A stretch of DNA of 64,000 bases from Xenorhabdus griffiniae (GCF_001028135.1 NZ_LDNM01000012.1:37068-101067), one strand, 5' to 3'. Shown: positions 49,763 through 61,041, counted from the stretch's first letter. Translations and numbers: made by a program. The notes: generated by a model not told the origin, from the letters alone.

Positions 49763-49790
49763 ATATTATGTTAACCTTCTCATTTGTCAA
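49763..49790 (-). promoter_or_regulatory. Sigma-70 promoter for the receptor gene
   Basis: On the minus strand a perfect -35 TTGACA (49785-49790) and a near-consensus -10 TAATAT (49763-49768) are 16 bases apart. The expected start point falls near 49756, immediately before the Fur hexamers. Confidence 0.75.
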
Positions 49791-49907
49791 TTGTATATTT
49801 TTGTCAATTCAAATACGGCAGCCACTGTAACGCACATTCTGCAGGCAGCATTAGTCCTCCTATGTGGCATTTAATGGATATTGGCTCGTATTAATGCATT
49901 GTAATAA

Positions 49908-52790
49908 ATGACTGTTCAGTTTGATAAAACGAGAAAATCCATGTTGAATATTGATTCAGGAAAGTTATCGCACATCGCCATATCCCGTTACGAAGAACAT
50001 ATCTGGCTACTACAGCAACAAAACCCTGGCCGCATTCTCAAGCAGCTCTCAGCCTGGCGGCTTCATGACGATGTTAGTATTTCAATGCTGATACACGCTA
50101 TTCAGTCTGTTATTGAAGCAATACCGGATCTGAACGTACGCTATGAGTTAAATGATGACGGTGAATTACATAAAACCCGAGTCATGGGCTGGCAGACATG
50201 CCTTGAGTTTTTCCATGCCAGCTCACATGCAGACATGATCAAGCAGATACTGGCTGTACAAGCATCTGCTTGGATTCCTGAACAGCATCCACCTTTTAAA
50301 ATATTGATAATACAAAAAAATAATGAAGTTGTTTTATCTCTTATTTTGCACGAAATATTGGCACAAATTTGTCATGAAAAAGAGATACTCGAAATACTGA
50401 TCCGCGCTTATGCCGGTCACTGTGTAGAACCTCCATCTCTAAAACGTGTTTCCTTACTACCTTTCGACGGAAAAGCGGCTTCTCTCGTATCCTGGCTGCG
50501 CTGTTGCAAGAGTGAGAACAGCATTATTCATTCCTCTTTTGATGTCACAACTGACCTGAGTAAAGATCGGCTCGCACTGCGTTGGAAAACAGGACTTAAA
50601 ATTAATGAACTGAAAACGTCCCTTTCCCGCGACAAACTGCCCCACTGTGTGTCGGCTATGATTTCAGCCAGATTCGCCCAGTTCATTGGCCTGCTCGGCG
50701 GTCAAGAAAAGATTGCACTTTGCCTGTTACAGCCGGACGGCTTCCGCCGCATTATTATCGAGTGTGGCATGGCGGAAACACAGATCATCAAATCCGTCAT
50801 GGATAGGCTTCAGGCGCAACCAGACGAAGATAATCTTCTCTCCGGTACTCCTGTAACAGGGAGTGATGAGTCCTGGGTATATGTTCGGTTGCTATCTCGT
50901 CCGAATGGCCTGGTTGAACAACAGAGTTTACTGAGCCAGCCCATCCTGTTGCCAACCTATGAAATGCGTCCCGATTTTGAACTGGCAGCAGAGTGTGAAG
51001 GTACAGAAGAAATTAGCCTTATATTAACAACCGGCCAGGCGATTTCCGGTCACATTGGCGAGTTTCTGCTAAATCGTTTTGTGTCATTTCTTAAAGGCGG
51101 TGAAGATGCCATTGCAGGTTTAGTCGCGAATTCTGTGCCTGGCACTGCTGTGCACTCTGCTCACAACGCCCCCGAAAAGGAAATTTCCGCTGGTACTGAT
51201 GAAATAGCAGCGATCATATTGTCAGAGTTCCGTGAAACTTTGGCCGTTACAGATATGACGCTGGATGATGATTTTTTTGACTGTGGCGGTCATTCTCTGC
51301 TGGCAACGCGCATTATCGGTAAACTACTCGGCACGCACGGGCTGGAAGTGCACTTCGGTGATTTCTTCAGTCATCCTTCTGCTGCCGCCTTGGCATCACG
51401 CGCAGTGATAACAAATCAGAGTAAGGATACGGAGCCTTCGGCGCAGACGCAAAACGATCGTTTGACGGCGCCCTTGGCACTCGCACAAACCTCTCTTTGG
51501 AATGCCTATAACGCTTATGAATTTAGCACCATCTTCAACCTGCCATTCGCACTGGATTTTCTTGATGAGGTTGACGAAACGCTCCTTGAGCAGGCTTTTT
51601 CTGATCTTATCGAGCGTCACTCCAGTCTGCGCACTCTATTCCATGTTCAAAATGGTGAGATCTGTCAGCAGATTGTCGCTATGTCAGACGTGAATAATGA
51701 TAAGTGGTTCTGGTACAGTCACGAAAGTAAAGGTATACGTCTTGATGACGAGGCTGCTTACAAGTTCGATCTTTCCCGCGAATTGCCAATCAGAATACGG
51801 CTGATCCGCAATCCAGAAACCGGACGTCAAATATTGTCATTCCTCGTTCATCATATGGTTATTGATGAATGGTCGTTGAATGTCCTGATGGAAGAACTTG
51901 CCCAGGCTTATTTAGCGCGTTCTGTAGGTATGGCTCCTGTCTGGAAAAAAACCGCATTGTCATTCCATAAGTTTGCTCTACAACAGCAGGCAAATGGCTT
52001 CAATCAAAAGCATCTTGATTACTGGACTAACATGTTGTGTGATGCAACGTACGGGTTAGAACTCGCCTTATCTGACAATCAGAAGACTATCGCAGCGCAT
52101 GAAAGTTCGTCAAAAGCTGGTTGGATCGAATACAAACCTAAACCTGAAATCACTCATCGTCTTTATTCCTTCGCTCGACAGAATAATGCTTCCCTGTTCA
52201 GTGTTGTCTACGCTGCAATTGCACTTTCGCTACACAAGCTTGGCAATCTGAAGGATATTGTGATAGGTACTTCTGCGTCGGGTCGTACTGATCCCGATAC
52301 CTATGAAACAGTAGGCTACTTTACCACCATGGTTGCCCATCGGCTGCAGTTCTATCCAGAGCAATCCGTCGGCACACTGATCGAAGACACCAGAGACACT
52401 ATCAATAATTCCATGCCGTATGCGGATATACCGCTCGATATTATCCAACAATCGTTAGGGATGACGCCTGAGGATGGTCTGATCTTCGACGTTTATATTC
52501 AGATTCATGCCAATAATGCGTTGAATGGTGCCCTTAAGACCCCGTCTGGTAACGATATATGCTACCGGCAAATTGATCCTGATAAAAAAGAATCCATGTT
52601 TGGTCTTCAATTCGAGATCATGGAAGATGTCATTGATGGAGAAAGAATAATGCGACTGGTGATAACTTACCGTGCGGATCGTTACCCTGAAGAACACGTC
52701 CAGCGCATCTGTGAAACCATAGATAAAGTTTTCACATTCTTCACAACACCTGATGTCTCAAGCCTCCCCCTTGCTCAAGTTCCTGTGTGA
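49908..52790 (+). CDS. Siderophore NRPS: degenerate C, PCP, C (AngM-like)
   Basis: 960-aa synthetase without an A domain. Residues 1-420 resemble a condensation fold but at the active site read LILHEILAQIC (near residue 148), so the HHxxxDG motif is lost. A carrier domain follows with Ser463 in DDDFFDCGGHSLLATR, intact. The C-terminal condensation domain (about 500-950) keeps both His and Asp in HHMVIDEWS (His648, His649, Asp653). PCP-C is the layout of AngM in anguibactin synthesis, where the C domain joins the carrier-bound thiazoline to N-hydroxyhistamine and releases the product as an amide. The start may be ATG 49908 or ATG 49941; neither has a strong ribosome-binding site. It is divergent from the receptor and probably Fur-controlled. 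Confidence 0.85.
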   Translation: MTVQFDKTRKSMLNIDSGKLSHIAISRYEEHIWLLQQQNPGRILKQLSAWRLHDDVSISMLIHAIQSVIEAIPDLNVRYELNDDGELHKTRVMGWQTCLEFFHASSHADMIKQILAVQASAWIPEQHPPFKILIIQKNNEVVLSLILHEILAQICHEKEILEILIRAYAGHCVEPPSLKRVSLLPFDGKAASLVSWLRCCKSENSIIHSSFDVTTDLSKDRLALRWKTGLKINELKTSLSRDKLPHCVSAMISARFAQFIGLLGGQEKIALCLLQPDGFRRIIIECGMAETQIIKSVMDRLQAQPDEDNLLSGTPVTGSDESWVYVRLLSRPNGLVEQQSLLSQPILLPTYEMRPDFELAAECEGTEEISLILTTGQAISGHIGEFLLNRFVSFLKGGEDAIAGLVANSVPGTAVHSAHNAPEKEISAGTDEIAAIILSEFRETLAVTDMTLDDDFFDCGGHSLLATRIIGKLLGTHGLEVHFGDFFSHPSAAALASRAVITNQSKDTEPSAQTQNDRLTAPLALAQTSLWNAYNAYEFSTIFNLPFALDFLDEVDETLLEQAFSDLIERHSSLRTLFHVQNGEICQQIVAMSDVNNDKWFWYSHESKGIRLDDEAAYKFDLSRELPIRIRLIRNPETGRQILSFLVHHMVIDEWSLNVLMEELAQAYLARSVGMAPVWKKTALSFHKFALQQQANGFNQKHLDYWTNMLCDATYGLELALSDNQKTIAAHESSSKAGWIEYKPKPEITHRLYSFARQNNASLFSVVYAAIALSLHKLGNLKDIVIGTSASGRTDPDTYETVGYFTTMVAHRLQFYPEQSVGTLIEDTRDTINNSMPYADIPLDIIQQSLGMTPEDGLIFDVYIQIHANNALNGALKTPSGNDICYRQIDPDKKESMFGLQFEIMEDVIDGERIMRLVITYRADRYPEEHVQRICETIDKVFTFFTTPDVSSLPLAQVPV

Positions 52791-52911
52791 TATCTATGGG
52801 GTGATGAACCAATCATTATGGATGTGATGTGATGTGGTTAGGTCAGGTCAGGGGAGGTTTGTTGCCTGACCGAGTCATATAACCCTACTTCGTTCTGAAA
52901 GAGAAAACATT

Positions 52912-53871
52912 ATGCGATCTGCTATTACTGTCATATTACTGTGCTTGATGGGGACATCGACCTTTGCCGCAACGCGGCAGGTCACGGATACTATGGGACG
53001 GGAAGTCGTTATTCCTGAGGAGCCACAACGTATTGTGGTGATGAGCGAGCCTGCTCTCGGCCTGCCCTTAATGGAGCTGGGCGTTCAACCGGTCGGCAGT
53101 TATGGTCGTTCGGAAGATGGCACTTATCAGCTTGGTGCAGATTTCGTCGATAGTGTGCTCGGTGAAGGGTACACAAAACCACAAGGCATCAGTGCTGGCA
53201 GGGAAATCGATCTGGAAAAACTTTATGCACTTAAACCCGACCTCATTATTGGAACCGAATTCGATATCGACAAGGTAAAACAGCTTTCAACGGTTGCTCC
53301 TGTCTATCTGCAAAATTTCCTTTCTGGAAAATTCCATCATTTCAAGATTGAAGAAAATCTGGCCAGACTTACCGGACGTGAGCAGAATTTTCAAAAACGG
53401 CGGGACATATATTTACAGCGCGTAGCGGCAACGCGCGCCCTTTTGCCGGAAAATACGGCTAATAAGACCTATCTGCCGATCCTTATAACAGATCAGATCA
53501 ATGTCGTCGGCGAAGCGACCGGTTTCACTCAGGCATTGGAAGATCTTGGTTTCACCCGCCTGAAACTCTCGGCACAAGGCGGTCTTTCGGTCACCTCATC
53601 TCAACTGCTTTTACAGTTGAGTGCTGACAAATTAGGCGAACTCAATCCGGACGTTCTGGTAGTACTCAACAGTTGGGGCAGTAAGGAGCACGATGAGAAC
53701 GCTATTCGCTCTGCACTTGATCGGATTGTGCCTGGATGGACTCACTATATGAAACCCGCTCGCGAAAAACGGATTATTTTTCTTAATGCGGGCGAAGTTT
53801 TTACCCCCACGTTTGCCAGTGCGGAACATACTCTCAGAGCCGTGGGAGAATGGGCTAAGACAAAGCAATAA
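52912..53871 (+). CDS. Periplasmic ferric-siderophore-binding protein
   Basis: Substrate-binding protein of 319 aa of the FepB/FatB type. A signal peptide (RSAITVILLCLMGTSTFA, cleavage near residue 19) is followed by VTDTMGREVVIPEEPQRIVVMSE, the usual opening of iron-siderophore binding proteins. The ALKPDLIIGTEFD motif and the long linking helix also fit. It should hand the ferric siderophore to the FecCD permeases encoded at 61836-63904. It lies between the two NRPS genes, 121 bases after the first, with a small hairpin (GTCAGG/CCTGAC arms) in the gap. Confidence 0.92.
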   Translation: MRSAITVILLCLMGTSTFAATRQVTDTMGREVVIPEEPQRIVVMSEPALGLPLMELGVQPVGSYGRSEDGTYQLGADFVDSVLGEGYTKPQGISAGREIDLEKLYALKPDLIIGTEFDIDKVKQLSTVAPVYLQNFLSGKFHHFKIEENLARLTGREQNFQKRRDIYLQRVAATRALLPENTANKTYLPILITDQINVVGEATGFTQALEDLGFTRLKLSAQGGLSVTSSQLLLQLSADKLGELNPDVLVVLNSWGSKEHDENAIRSALDRIVPGWTHYMKPAREKRIIFLNAGEVFTPTFASAEHTLRAVGEWAKTKQ

Positions 53872-53961
53872 AATGATCCAGTCAGCCAGAGGCTATGTGA
53901 ATTCAACTTATTTTTATACTTGCTTCTATTAATCCGGATTTTTCAACCACGTGAATAAACT

Positions 53962-56900
53962 ATGAGAGAATTAACGTCAATGCAGGCAGCCTGCTGGGTC
54001 GGACGTAACGTTCAGACCGATTTGGGAGGTGTTGCCGCACATCTTTATGCCGAATTCGACGGCCATGACATTGAGATAGAAAGATTTAAACAGGCTCTGG
54101 AACGTGTTTGTTCTCTGCACCCCATGCTAAAACTCTGCGTCAACGCTGAAGGGCTTCAGTCTGTTATTCCATCCGGTGAGTCGTTGTTACTGGAAATTGA
54201 GGATTTTAGGGGATTACCAGAACAAGAGGAGGCAAGGTTACTTCTTGTTAAACGCATGGAGTGGACCCATCAGAAGCTTGATCTTTCTTCTGGTCAGGCG
54301 TCCCGTTTTTCACTCAGTCTGCGAGATGGCGGAAAATTTCGCCTGCATGTCGATACAGATATGATAGCTATCGATCCTTCGAGTTTCAGGGTATTAATGG
54401 AGGATCTGGCGATATTTTATGATAACCCGGATCAGCCGGTTCCGGTAATCGCGTCATATTTCAACTGGTGCGATCAGGTGCGCACCGATCCCTATCTAAA
54501 AGCTGCCCGTGAAAGGGACAGAATCTGGTGGCGCTCACGTATTCCGCACATTCCGCCTGCCCCCGCGTTGCCGATTAACAAAACCTTGCCCAATCAGGCT
54601 CGCAGCCATCGGCTGGCGGCATGGCTCCAGCCAGACGAGCGTCAGGCCTTGAAAAAACTTGCCCGAACACACAGGGTAACCATGTCGAGCTTAATGCTGG
54701 GACTTTTCTCTATTGTTCTTGGAAGGCATACCGGAGATAAATGCTTTCGGCTCAATGTACCGATGTTCTGGCGTTCCCCCCTTGTGGATGGCGTGGAGAG
54801 GATCGTCGGCGATTTCTCTAATGTGCTCATCCTCGGTGTAGATATCAATGGAACAGAAAGCCCTGCTGACCTTTGTAAACGGCTTGGCGGGCAACTGACA
54901 GATTTGCTCGCCCATTCGGCTTATCCTGGTGTGAATCTGATGCGCGATCTTTCCCGGCATCATGGCGCGACGCAATTGACTCCTGTCGTCTTCACCACGG
55001 CGCTGGATATACCGGAGGGAGAACTTCTCTCAGATCGGGTCAGGCGCGTATTTGGTCCTATGAACTGGGTTATCTCACAAGGTCCGCAAGTTGCGCTCGA
55101 CGCACAAGTTGCTTCCGCCGACGGGGGTATTCTCATCAACTGGGACATTCGTCTGGATATACTGCCAGAAGAATGGATAACCCCAATGTTCGACAGTTTT
55201 GTTAATTTCGTCCGTGAAATCGCCACATATCCGCAACGCTTCGATGAGGCAATACATTCACCCGATGCAATAACAGCTCCATCACCGAGAGTCAGAATTG
55301 AAGCCACTGACTCTACTGTAAAAATCGATCGAAAGAATAGCATGGAAAAACCATTAACCTCCCTGCAAATGGCATATCTGCTTGGGCGGCGGGCAGAATT
55401 ACCGCTTGGTGGCGTTGCGATGCAAGAATTTCGCGAGTATCGCGGGCGCATGGACTTGGAACATCTGCGAAATCACCTAGCGGATATGGTTCAGCGTCAT
55501 GAAAGTTTACGCACCCGGATAGATGCAAAGCGACTCGTCCAATGTGTTAGCGTAGAAGCGGATATCAATTTACAGCAAATCGACCTGAGTACCCTGTCAC
55601 GGGAAGAGGCACTCCGTCATGTGGAAAACCACCGTGAAGCATTTGCACATGCTCTTTTCGACTTGGAGCGTTCTCCGTGGGATATCACGTTGTTTCGTTT
55701 GCCAGAGAATCAACCGGAAGAGAATAACCTGATCGCGTTTGTTCGTTTTGACGCACTGATCCTTGATGGACGATCGATAGCTGCCCTGATGGTAGAACTT
55801 TTCGAGGGCAAGGTATCAATCATGGAGGATACTGGTGCCCCCTTGGATGAGGAAGATATCTCTGAAAGGCGCAAGATAGATGAAGCGTATTGGAAAACAA
55901 AGCTTGAGACAATCAGTGGTCCACTACGATTTCCGTGGAAAAAACCACTGGCACAAATAGGCACTTCTCTCTATGCACGGCAAAGCCTGATTGTAGCACG
56001 GGAAGATTACATCGCAGTGTCGAAAGCCGGTGCCAAACAAATGCTTTTCAAGAATTCTACCATCATGACGTTGGTACTTGAGGTTATGTCCCATTGGATC
56101 GATGAGAAGAGTTTGTTCATTGGTGTTCCCGTCGCACCGCAGGTATCCGGTGTTTTATGCAATCGTTCAAGTTTTATTGTGGTTAACTGGAATGTTGAGC
56201 AGGGCAATCTTTCTGAGCGAGCCAACACTCTACAGAATGATGTGCTGGAAGGGCTCGAACATCTTGCATTTTCAGGTATAGACATTACCCGACTTCTGGT
56301 TGAAAAGCATGGTGCAGGCCCTGTTTTACCGGTGGTGATTACCAACGGACTTTCGTGGCCGGTATCAGGTCACGAAAGTTGTATGCAGTTGCATAGTGGG
56401 CTAACTCAGACACCACAAGTTGCGATGGATATTCGTTTTTCGATCAATGCAGATAAAGCGCTTGTTTTTGACATCGATTATGCTACTGCAGCGGTTGAAT
56501 CGGCTCTCGTTCGAGACATTTTAGGAGCTATACGCAAAGCAATACAGGTCATCGCAGCTTCAGGCGTATTCGCAATTTCGGCACGGGATATTATCGATAC
56601 GAACCACTATCGATTTAACGGCATTGAAACTGATTTTCACTGCGGGCGATTTCTCAGTCGGATAGCCACCAATATCTTCGACAGCAAAAACACTAAAACG
56701 GCACTTATCAGTGGCGACAGGCATGTCAGCTACGCTGAACTGGGATGTAATGTGCGTCGAATAATGGGAGCTTTCATGGAGAAAGGGCTTTCCAAAGGAA
56801 GTGTCGTTGCCCTCTGTATGCACCGTGGGCCTGAGCACACGGCTGTGACACTAGCCTGTGCGTTGACGGGAGTGATCTGGGTTCCGATAGACGCAGATTC

Positions 56901-58422
56901 GCCCTCAGAGCGACTGCGCTATCTCCTTGAAAACTGCCATCCGGACCTTGTGGTAACGACAAAAAGAGAAGAGATTGAATATCCAGCAGAAACACCTGAA
57001 AAACTCTTGTCTGCCGAGCCGTTGGCGGAGCTTCCTCTTATGCTTGATGCTCTCTCATCAAGCGAAGCGCCCGCCTATTACCTCTATACATCCGGGACAA
57101 CCGGAAGGCCGAAATGTGTTGTTTTATCCAATAAATCAACATCGAATGTCATCACCAGTACTCTTGACGAATGGTCTGTAACGCATCGGGATGTCTTCAT
57201 TTCTGTCACACCTTTGCATCATGATATGTCGGTCTTCGACGTTTTTGGTTGTCTGACAGCAGGTGCGACCCTTGTTCTTCCCGCTATCGGTGAAGAAAAG
57301 GATGCACTACGCTGGAACCAGTTGGTTGCCAGGCACAAGGTGACATTATGGTGCTCCGTACCCGCTATTCTGGAAATGCTTCTCGCGTGCCGCCAGGGGA
57401 GTGAATTGAAAAGCCTGCGGCTGATTGCTCAGGGTGGCGATTACATCAAACCGGCGGTTATTGGTAGTCTGCGTACACTCCTGCCATCAGTACGGTTGAT
57501 TTCGTTGGGGGGACCAACAGAAACGACTATATGGAGTATATGGCATGAAATAGGGCTGGACGACGTTAGCCAGATCCCCTATGGAAGGCCCTTACCGGCT
57601 AACAGCTATTTTCTGCTAAACGAGCGTGGCAATCATTGTCCGGTGGGTGTTACTGGCCTTATTCATACGGCAGGCGTCAATGTCGCATTGGGTTATCTGG
57701 AAAACGGAAGCCTCACCCAGACCAATTTTGTGACCATCAAGGACACGAACGGAAAAGAGCTCCGTGCGTTCCGGACCGGTGATCACGGGCACTATCGTCG
57801 TGATGGTATTATTGTCTTTGATAGCCGTGTCAACGGTTACGTCAAGGTGCGTGGAGTACGTATTTCGTTGCCGGACATCGAGAATGAACTGGTTCGCCAC
57901 CCGTCGGTTAAGCACGTTCTTGTGGTGGATTATGGCGAGGAAATGCACGGTGAGACCGCCATCGGCGTACTTTATGTGCCGCAACAAGAGGGTGCTTTAT
58001 CAGGAGCAGAATTGCGCCAATATGCCTGCCAATGTCTGCCAGCATCGCATATTCCAACACGGCTCCTACCGGTCCCTGAATTACCGCTCTCACCAAATGG
58101 TAAGCCTGATCGCGCTAAAGCACACAGCCTGCTGACGGAATCGGTGTATGAGCAACCATCTATTAAGCGCGACGCTTTCCCAGCTAGAGAAACAGCGATG
58201 AAAAAACAGGTGCTGGAAATTTATCTGGACGTGCTCGGCCAATCACACGCTAGCCACATCGATGGAGACAGCGACTTCATCAGCATGGGGCTGCGCCCTC
58301 AACATCTGAAAACAATTTCAGCACGTATCTATGAGAAATTTGCGATCGTGCTCTCGCTCTCGCAACTGCTGCGTTGCCGTAACGTAGCAGAAGTCGAACA
58401 GCACTTAATGGAAAAATTTTAG
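53962..58422 (+). CDS. Siderophore NRPS: Cy-Cy-A-PCP with defective carrier
   Basis: 1486-aa synthetase. Cy1 (about 1-440) has D133-x4-D138-x2-S141 and Cy2 (about 460-890) has D597-x4-D602-x2-S605, the heterocyclisation motif in place of HHxxxDG. Both start with Cy-type blocks ([25 protein letters not shown]). The A domain (about 910-1390) has [29 protein letters not shown] and SPNGKPDR. Its aligned pocket code D-M-F-C-A-G-L-I-W-K is nearest to cysteine codes (DLYNLSLIWK) but unusual. The C-terminal carrier reads [12 protein letters not shown], with Pro1446 where the phosphopantetheine Ser belongs, so it cannot be loaded. Activated Cys is probably passed to the PCP of the 49908-52790 product. 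The functions match AngN (Cy-Cy) fused to the A-PCP part of AngR. Confidence 0.88.
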   Translation: MRELTSMQAACWVGRNVQTDLGGVAAHLYAEFDGHDIEIERFKQALERVCSLHPMLKLCVNAEGLQSVIPSGESLLLEIEDFRGLPEQEEARLLLVKRMEWTHQKLDLSSGQASRFSLSLRDGGKFRLHVDTDMIAIDPSSFRVLMEDLAIFYDNPDQPVPVIASYFNWCDQVRTDPYLKAARERDRIWWRSRIPHIPPAPALPINKTLPNQARSHRLAAWLQPDERQALKKLARTHRVTMSSLMLGLFSIVLGRHTGDKCFRLNVPMFWRSPLVDGVERIVGDFSNVLILGVDINGTESPADLCKRLGGQLTDLLAHSAYPGVNLMRDLSRHHGATQLTPVVFTTALDIPEGELLSDRVRRVFGPMNWVISQGPQVALDAQVASADGGILINWDIRLDILPEEWITPMFDSFVNFVREIATYPQRFDEAIHSPDAITAPSPRVRIEATDSTVKIDRKNSMEKPLTSLQMAYLLGRRAELPLGGVAMQEFREYRGRMDLEHLRNHLADMVQRHESLRTRIDAKRLVQCVSVEADINLQQIDLSTLSREEALRHVENHREAFAHALFDLERSPWDITLFRLPENQPEENNLIAFVRFDALILDGRSIAALMVELFEGKVSIMEDTGAPLDEEDISERRKIDEAYWKTKLETISGPLRFPWKKPLAQIGTSLYARQSLIVAREDYIAVSKAGAKQMLFKNSTIMTLVLEVMSHWIDEKSLFIGVPVAPQVSGVLCNRSSFIVVNWNVEQGNLSERANTLQNDVLEGLEHLAFSGIDITRLLVEKHGAGPVLPVVITNGLSWPVSGHESCMQLHSGLTQTPQVAMDIRFSINADKALVFDIDYATAAVESALVRDILGAIRKAIQVIAASGVFAISARDIIDTNHYRFNGIETDFHCGRFLSRIATNIFDSKNTKTALISGDRHVSYAELGCNVRRIMGAFMEKGLSKGSVVALCMHRGPEHTAVTLACALTGVIWVPIDADSPSERLRYLLENCHPDLVVTTKREEIEYPAETPEKLLSAEPLAELPLMLDALSSSEAPAYYLYTSGTTGRPKCVVLSNKSTSNVITSTLDEWSVTHRDVFISVTPLHHDMSVFDVFGCLTAGATLVLPAIGEEKDALRWNQLVARHKVTLWCSVPAILEMLLACRQGSELKSLRLIAQGGDYIKPAVIGSLRTLLPSVRLISLGGPTETTIWSIWHEIGLDDVSQIPYGRPLPANSYFLLNERGNHCPVGVTGLIHTAGVNVALGYLENGSLTQTNFVTIKDTNGKELRAFRTGDHGHYRRDGIIVFDSRVNGYVKVRGVRISLPDIENELVRHPSVKHVLVVDYGEEMHGETAIGVLYVPQQEGALSGAELRQYACQCLPASHIPTRLLPVPELPLSPNGKPDRAKAHSLLTESVYEQPSIKRDAFPARETAMKKQVLEIYLDVLGQSHASHIDGDSDFISMGLRPQHLKTISARIYEKFAIVLSLSQLLRCRNVAEVEQHLMEKF

Positions 58423-58443
58423 AAAACAACACGGATTATTAAT

Positions 58444-59754
58444 ATGAATAATATTGACCTGATCGGTATTGGTATTGGCCCCTTCAATCTGGGATTAGCG
58501 GCGCTGCTTTCGTCACACTCTGATCTGACCAGCCTTTTCCTCGAACGTAAGCTTGAGTTTCGCTGGCATGAGGGACTCCTGTTACCCGGTACAACGTTGC
58601 AGGTTCCATTCCTGGCGGATCTGGTAACGATGGCGGAGCCTACACACCCTCTGAGTTTTCTTAATTATCTTCATAAACATGATCGTCTTTACAAATTCTA
58701 TTATTATGAAAACTTTCAAATCCCGCGCCAGGAATATGACCATTATTGCCGCTGGGTGACGCAACAGCTTCCCTCCTGCCAATTCGGTGAAAACGTTACT
58801 GATGTGGCTTATGATCCAGTTTCCGATCATTTCATTATTGAAAGTAAACCTCATACGGGACCGACGCATCAGTATTACAGTCGTCATCTTGCTATCGGTA
58901 TAGGAACCGCTCCATTTCTGCCTGAGTGGGCTAAAATCCAGACTAAAGCGCCTATTTTACATTCGGCAGAATTCATAAACAGACGTGCACAGCTCTCAAC
59001 ATGCCGGCGTGTCACGGTAATTGGTTCAGGGCAAAGTGCTGCCGAATGCGTGCTAGCGCTCCACAATGCATTGACGCCTGAAATGATAGAGGCCGGTGCT
59101 TCAATCCAGTGGATCACCCGATCTGCCGGTTTTCATCCTATGGAATCGTCGAAACTTGGTCAGGAGTGTTTCACGCCAGCCTACATGAACTATTTTCACA
59201 ATATAACAAGAGAGAAACGCCGCAAGATCGTGTCGGGTCAGGGGGGACTTTATAAAGGTATCAGCGTCTCAACTATCGCAGATATTTTCGATATTTTGTA
59301 TGAAGGCTCCATCGGTGGCCGTGATCCAGGACTTCTGCTTATTTCAAATTGCGAAGTCGAGCAGGTGGAAAACATAGGAGACTCTGAAGCGTTGCGGGTT
59401 GTTTTTCGTCATCGGCATCTCGATAAAGTCGGCGTCATTGAAACCGATGCTATTGTCGCTGCTACAGGTTATGAGCATACCAGCCCCGAATGGTTAGAAG
59501 GACTCAAAAATACTGTGCTTGCAACCGATGATTATGGCGATTTTATTGTAAAAGAGGACTTTAGCGCTCAGCGCCTTGACAAAGGAAAAGGCTTTATTTT
59601 CGTCCAGAATGCTGAGATTTTTCAGCACGGTATTGGCTCTCCCGATCTAGGGCTTGGCGCGTATCGCAATGGGATTATTGCCAACCAGCTTCTTGGGCGA
59701 GAGTATTATCGCTTGCCTAAAAACTCATCATTCCAGAGCTTTGATCTACCATAG
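58444..59754 (+). CDS. Flavin-dependent N-monooxygenase, probably acting on histamine
   Basis: 436-aa enzyme of the IucD/PvdA family that N-hydroxylates primary amines for siderophore hydroxamates. The FAD site [15 protein letters not shown] is at residues 8-22, the NADPH site [14 protein letters not shown] near residue 197 and the C-terminal ATGYEH motif is present. In lysine or ornithine gene clusters this family uses those amino acids. Here the next gene encodes a histidine decarboxylase-like enzyme, so histamine, as for AngU and BasC, is the likely substrate. It lies 21 bases after the Cy-Cy-A-PCP synthetase gene and 22 bases before the decarboxylase gene. Confidence 0.9.
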   Translation: MNNIDLIGIGIGPFNLGLAALLSSHSDLTSLFLERKLEFRWHEGLLLPGTTLQVPFLADLVTMAEPTHPLSFLNYLHKHDRLYKFYYYENFQIPRQEYDHYCRWVTQQLPSCQFGENVTDVAYDPVSDHFIIESKPHTGPTHQYYSRHLAIGIGTAPFLPEWAKIQTKAPILHSAEFINRRAQLSTCRRVTVIGSGQSAAECVLALHNALTPEMIEAGASIQWITRSAGFHPMESSKLGQECFTPAYMNYFHNITREKRRKIVSGQGGLYKGISVSTIADIFDILYEGSIGGRDPGLLLISNCEVEQVENIGDSEALRVVFRHRHLDKVGVIETDAIVAATGYEHTSPEWLEGLKNTVLATDDYGDFIVKEDFSAQRLDKGKGFIFVQNAEIFQHGIGSPDLGLGAYRNGIIANQLLGREYYRLPKNSSFQSFDLP

Positions 59755-59776
59755 TGTTACGATACAGGAGATAAAG

Positions 59777-60931
59777 ATGACATTGTCCCTTGCGGATAAG
59801 AACAAGCTAGATGCGTTTTGGCATTACTGTGTTAAAAACCAGTATTTCAATATCGGCTATCCTGAGTCCTCAGACTTTGATTATTCTTATTTACAGAGAT
59901 TCATGCAGTTCTCTATCAACAATTGTGGTGACTGGGGAGCGGAGTGCAACTATCTCTTAAACTCTTTTGAGTTCGAAAAAGAGGTCATGAAATACTTTGC
60001 TGAACTGTTCAAAATCCCTTTCGAAGAAAGTTGGGGTTATGTTACCAACGGAGGAACGGAAGGTAATATGTTCGGCTGCTATCTTGGGCGAGAACTATTC
60101 CCGGAAGGGACACTTTATTATTCAAAAGATACGCATTATTCGGTAGCTAAAATCGTCAAGTTACTGCGTATCAAATCTTGTTTAGTAGAATCCTTACCCA
60201 CTGGTGAAATAGATGATAATGACCTGATGCAGAAGATCATTGCTCATAAAGAACCACATCCAATCATCTTTGCCAATATCGGCACGACATTGCGTGGTGC
60301 GGTGGATAACATAAAGATTATTCAACAACGTATGCAGCAAATCGGTATCGCTCGTGAGAATTATTATCTACATGCCGACGCTGCCTTAAGTGGGATGATC
60401 TTGCCGTTCGTAGATAACCCGCAGCCTTTTACCTTTGCAGATGGTATCGACTCCATTTGTGTCTCCGGGCACAAAATGATAGGTTCCCCCATTCCTTGCG
60501 GGATTGTTGTTGCAAAACGGAAAAACGTTGAGCGTATTGCAGTCGATGTTGATTACATTTCGGCTCAGGACAGAACCATATCAGGTTCACGTAATGGCCA
60601 GACACCACTAATGATATGGGCAGCCATTTGCAGTCACTCGTTTGCCGATTGGCAGCGCCGCACCAAACACTGCCTGGAGATGGCACAATATGCCGTCGAG
60701 CGTTTCCGTGCCGCCGGGATAAACGCTTGGCGTCATGACAACTCCATTACAGTGGTATTTCCATGTCCGTCGGCAGCCGTCTGGAAGAAGTATTGTCTGG
60801 CAACGTCGGGGGATGTTGCACATCTAATCACCACGGCACATCATCGTGACAGTCGTAAAATTGACGCATTAATCAACGGTGTTATTGCGGAATCGCGTCA
60901 TATAGTTCAAGTGCAGGATGCTGTCATGTGA
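59777..60931 (+). CDS. PLP-dependent histidine decarboxylase
   Basis: Group II PLP decarboxylase of 384 aa, the size of Gram-negative histidine decarboxylases (about 378-386 aa) such as AngH, BasG and the Morganella enzyme. The pyridoxal Lys is Lys233 in [15 protein letters not shown]. Family blocks [20 protein letters not shown] and [16 protein letters not shown] are intact. The start is ATG 59777 ([11 protein letters not shown]) after ACAGGAGAT; in-frame starts upstream lie within the monooxygenase gene. Its histamine would be N-hydroxylated and used as the terminal amine of the siderophore. Histidine specificity is inferred from family resemblance and context. Confidence 0.9.
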   Translation: MTLSLADKNKLDAFWHYCVKNQYFNIGYPESSDFDYSYLQRFMQFSINNCGDWGAECNYLLNSFEFEKEVMKYFAELFKIPFEESWGYVTNGGTEGNMFGCYLGRELFPEGTLYYSKDTHYSVAKIVKLLRIKSCLVESLPTGEIDDNDLMQKIIAHKEPHPIIFANIGTTLRGAVDNIKIIQQRMQQIGIARENYYLHADAALSGMILPFVDNPQPFTFADGIDSICVSGHKMIGSPIPCGIVVAKRKNVERIAVDVDYISAQDRTISGSRNGQTPLMIWAAICSHSFADWQRRTKHCLEMAQYAVERFRAAGINAWRHDNSITVVFPCPSAAVWKKYCLATSGDVAHLITTAHHRDSRKIDALINGVIAESRHIVQVQDAVM

Positions 60932-61041
60932 GAGGTAAAAACAACGACATTGGGGCTTACCCTGTGATTTTGGTATGTTAGCCAAATCATAACGATGACA
61001 CTGTAATTTATTTTATATAAGATAAACTGAAGGAGCCTTTG

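Noticed and set aside
54000..58422. Acinetobactin itself (threonine-derived oxazoline)
   Set aside because: The pocket code ends in L-I-W like cysteine codes and lacks the F-W-N-I-G pattern of threonine domains. Not fully excluded.
58444..59754. Lysine or ornithine N-hydroxylase for an aerobactin- or ornibactin-type siderophore
   Set aside because: No IucA/IucC-type synthetase or ornithine acyltransferase is present. The adjacent histidine decarboxylase makes histamine the more likely substrate.
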